NCBI GenBank assembly: GCA_034698045.1
Contig: JAQGAU010000296.1
Span: forward strand, 1 to 31,703
Length of the DNA: 31,703 nucleotides
Direction: 5' to 3'
Source of the DNA: Paramacrobiotus richtersi
Lineage: Eukaryota > Tardigrada > Eutardigrada > Parachela > Macrobiotidae
The notes beneath the pieces are model-generated. The model searched no databases and was not told the origin of the DNA. It saw only the letters and a list, made by a program, of their open reading frames with translations. This document shows positions 30,711 to 31,703 of this stretch, piece by piece. Numbering within the stretch: the stretch's first letter is position 1; the number at the start of each line of letters is the position of its first letter. The position numbers and the translations under genes were made by a program.

Positions 30711-31703
30711 TTTGGAACTGTGCTCACGTAAAGTTTGAAGATTTTTGGCTCTGGCAAATGATACAATGCTGCAGGCCCTAGCGCAATATGCGCAATAAAG
30801 TTGACAACGCGTACGAGAAGTACCGTTGCTGCGCACTAAGTGCCCGACCAGCTGTCGATGAAGTAAGTAGATTCCCTGGACAGTGCACGAGTCAAAAGCA
30901 CATTGGGGCAGCTGGTAGTACAGATCTGGAACAAGGTGTCTGGCTGTTGGAACACTAAACTCGTATCTAGTTGCCGGTATTCATCGTGGTACTTGACATT
31001 AGTGTCGTTGCACTGTATTGTCATATGCGCTATTTTTCTGTTGATATTTCCTTACTCTGCATGGATATCCGGTGAGTACAAATGTTTTATACAACCCCTT
31101 AGCTGTTGGTACCCTAACTGCGCTATCCAACCAACAAGGCGTCTTGAAGAAAGGTAACTGCTCCAAAAATCAACGGTAACCCAAAAACCATGATAGCTTG
31201 TGGGTCACATAATCGTTAAGCGAAACCTGGCTCAGAAATGCTGCTGCTCTTATACAGTACAGTAATCATGGCGCGGCAGTTAGGACTCTCTGATCAGTTG
31301 ATCCGTTTACTTCCAAATCAGTATGCCGAAATATGTAACATCAATTAAAATATTGCTCCTAGTTAGCGCGCGATGGGGTTATTGCTAAAACCGGAAGTAC
31401 ATTACCACGCGGAATTTCCACACTCAAACCTTGAAACAAGAAGCAGGTCGAACGGTTGCCAGTTCTAACAAAAAAAATTTCAAAATCTGTCCCTCAGCAG
31501 TGTTACAGTCGAATCACACCCAGTGCCAGAAGAACTCACAAGATAGCTGAACAAAACAGTATCGCGAGAGATTCGTTCTATGCTTCCACATCTATCCTGA
31601 ACATCCTTGTTAAGCCGCCGTTCATGAGGTCCAACATACATGGACATGAAAACGGTTTGTTGGCGCACATTCCAATTGTCGCGGAATCCCTGTAACTAAT
31701 GAG
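30711..31703. other. Weak open frames only
   Basis: On the plus strand a hydrophobic frame (SLHCIVICAIFLLIFPYSAW) ends at a good donor, TCCG|GTGAGTAC (31071), but lacks an in-frame ATG. On the minus strand an overlapping frame (31024-30836, MTIQCNDTNVKYHDEYRQLD then a stop) follows an ATATCAACAG acceptor. They conflict and neither has a partner exon. A plus frame at 31456-31695 is featureless. Confidence 0.3.

Noticed and set aside
1..31703. tRNA or rRNA genes
   Set aside because: I looked for B-box-like GGTTCGA words with cloverleaf context and for conserved rRNA words and found none that fold; a tRNAscan run would settle it.

Overview
The window comes from a nuclear genome of an invertebrate animal. 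The genes I can read are split by introns: GT-AG boundaries that keep frame and join recognisable protein parts. The protein families are animal ones (a Link-type hyaluronan-binding fold, Ly6/uPAR three-finger proteins, a rhodopsin-like GPCR, a single-pass membrane protein). The rest is dominated by palindromic DNA elements and LINE-type relics. I see no operons, no bacterial ribosome binding sites and no CRISPR array. The phylum cannot be named from this sequence alone.

Layout. 1-705 (+): 3' end of a gene with a Link-like domain. 2323-2914 (+): two-exon, probably GPI-anchored Ly6 protein with a GC-AG intron. 3127-6127 (+): four-exon type I membrane protein whose last intron holds an intact-looking 1,978-bp Mutator-like element (4002-5979) with identical 166-bp terminal inverted repeats. 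6270-6432: 163-bp palindromic element. 7396-7943 (-): 5'-truncated LINE 3' end. 8490-9210: nested foldback repeat. 9405-13802: about 4.4 kb bounded by long inverted repeats with GGCTGGTCA arrays; few convincing genes inside. 14332-19889 (-): a second Ly6-type gene, two exons well supported and the signal-peptide exon tentative, its introns filled with foldback repeats. 20001-20424 (-): unrecognised two-exon gene fragment. 20740-22361: foldback element made of inverted tandem arrays that read as an 8-residue peptide repeat joined to a Gly/Ser/Gln-rich polypeptide. 23312-23794 (-): C-terminal nuclease part of a retroelement. 24253-24910: foldback element. 25699-27313 (-): two-exon GPCR. 28611-29876: element with GGAAT-rich inverted repeats, abutting a 163-bp palindrome at 29877-30039. 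About 30537-30710: decayed 24-bp tandem repeat resembling the array at 21943.

How it fits together. The supported genes are all surface or secreted proteins, which suggests an extracellular/receptor gene neighbourhood, but nothing shows that they act together. The clearest theme is mobile DNA tolerated in introns: the Mutator-like insertion splits an intron of the membrane-protein gene, and a 0.9-kb foldback lies in the 2.5-kb intron of the second Ly6 gene.
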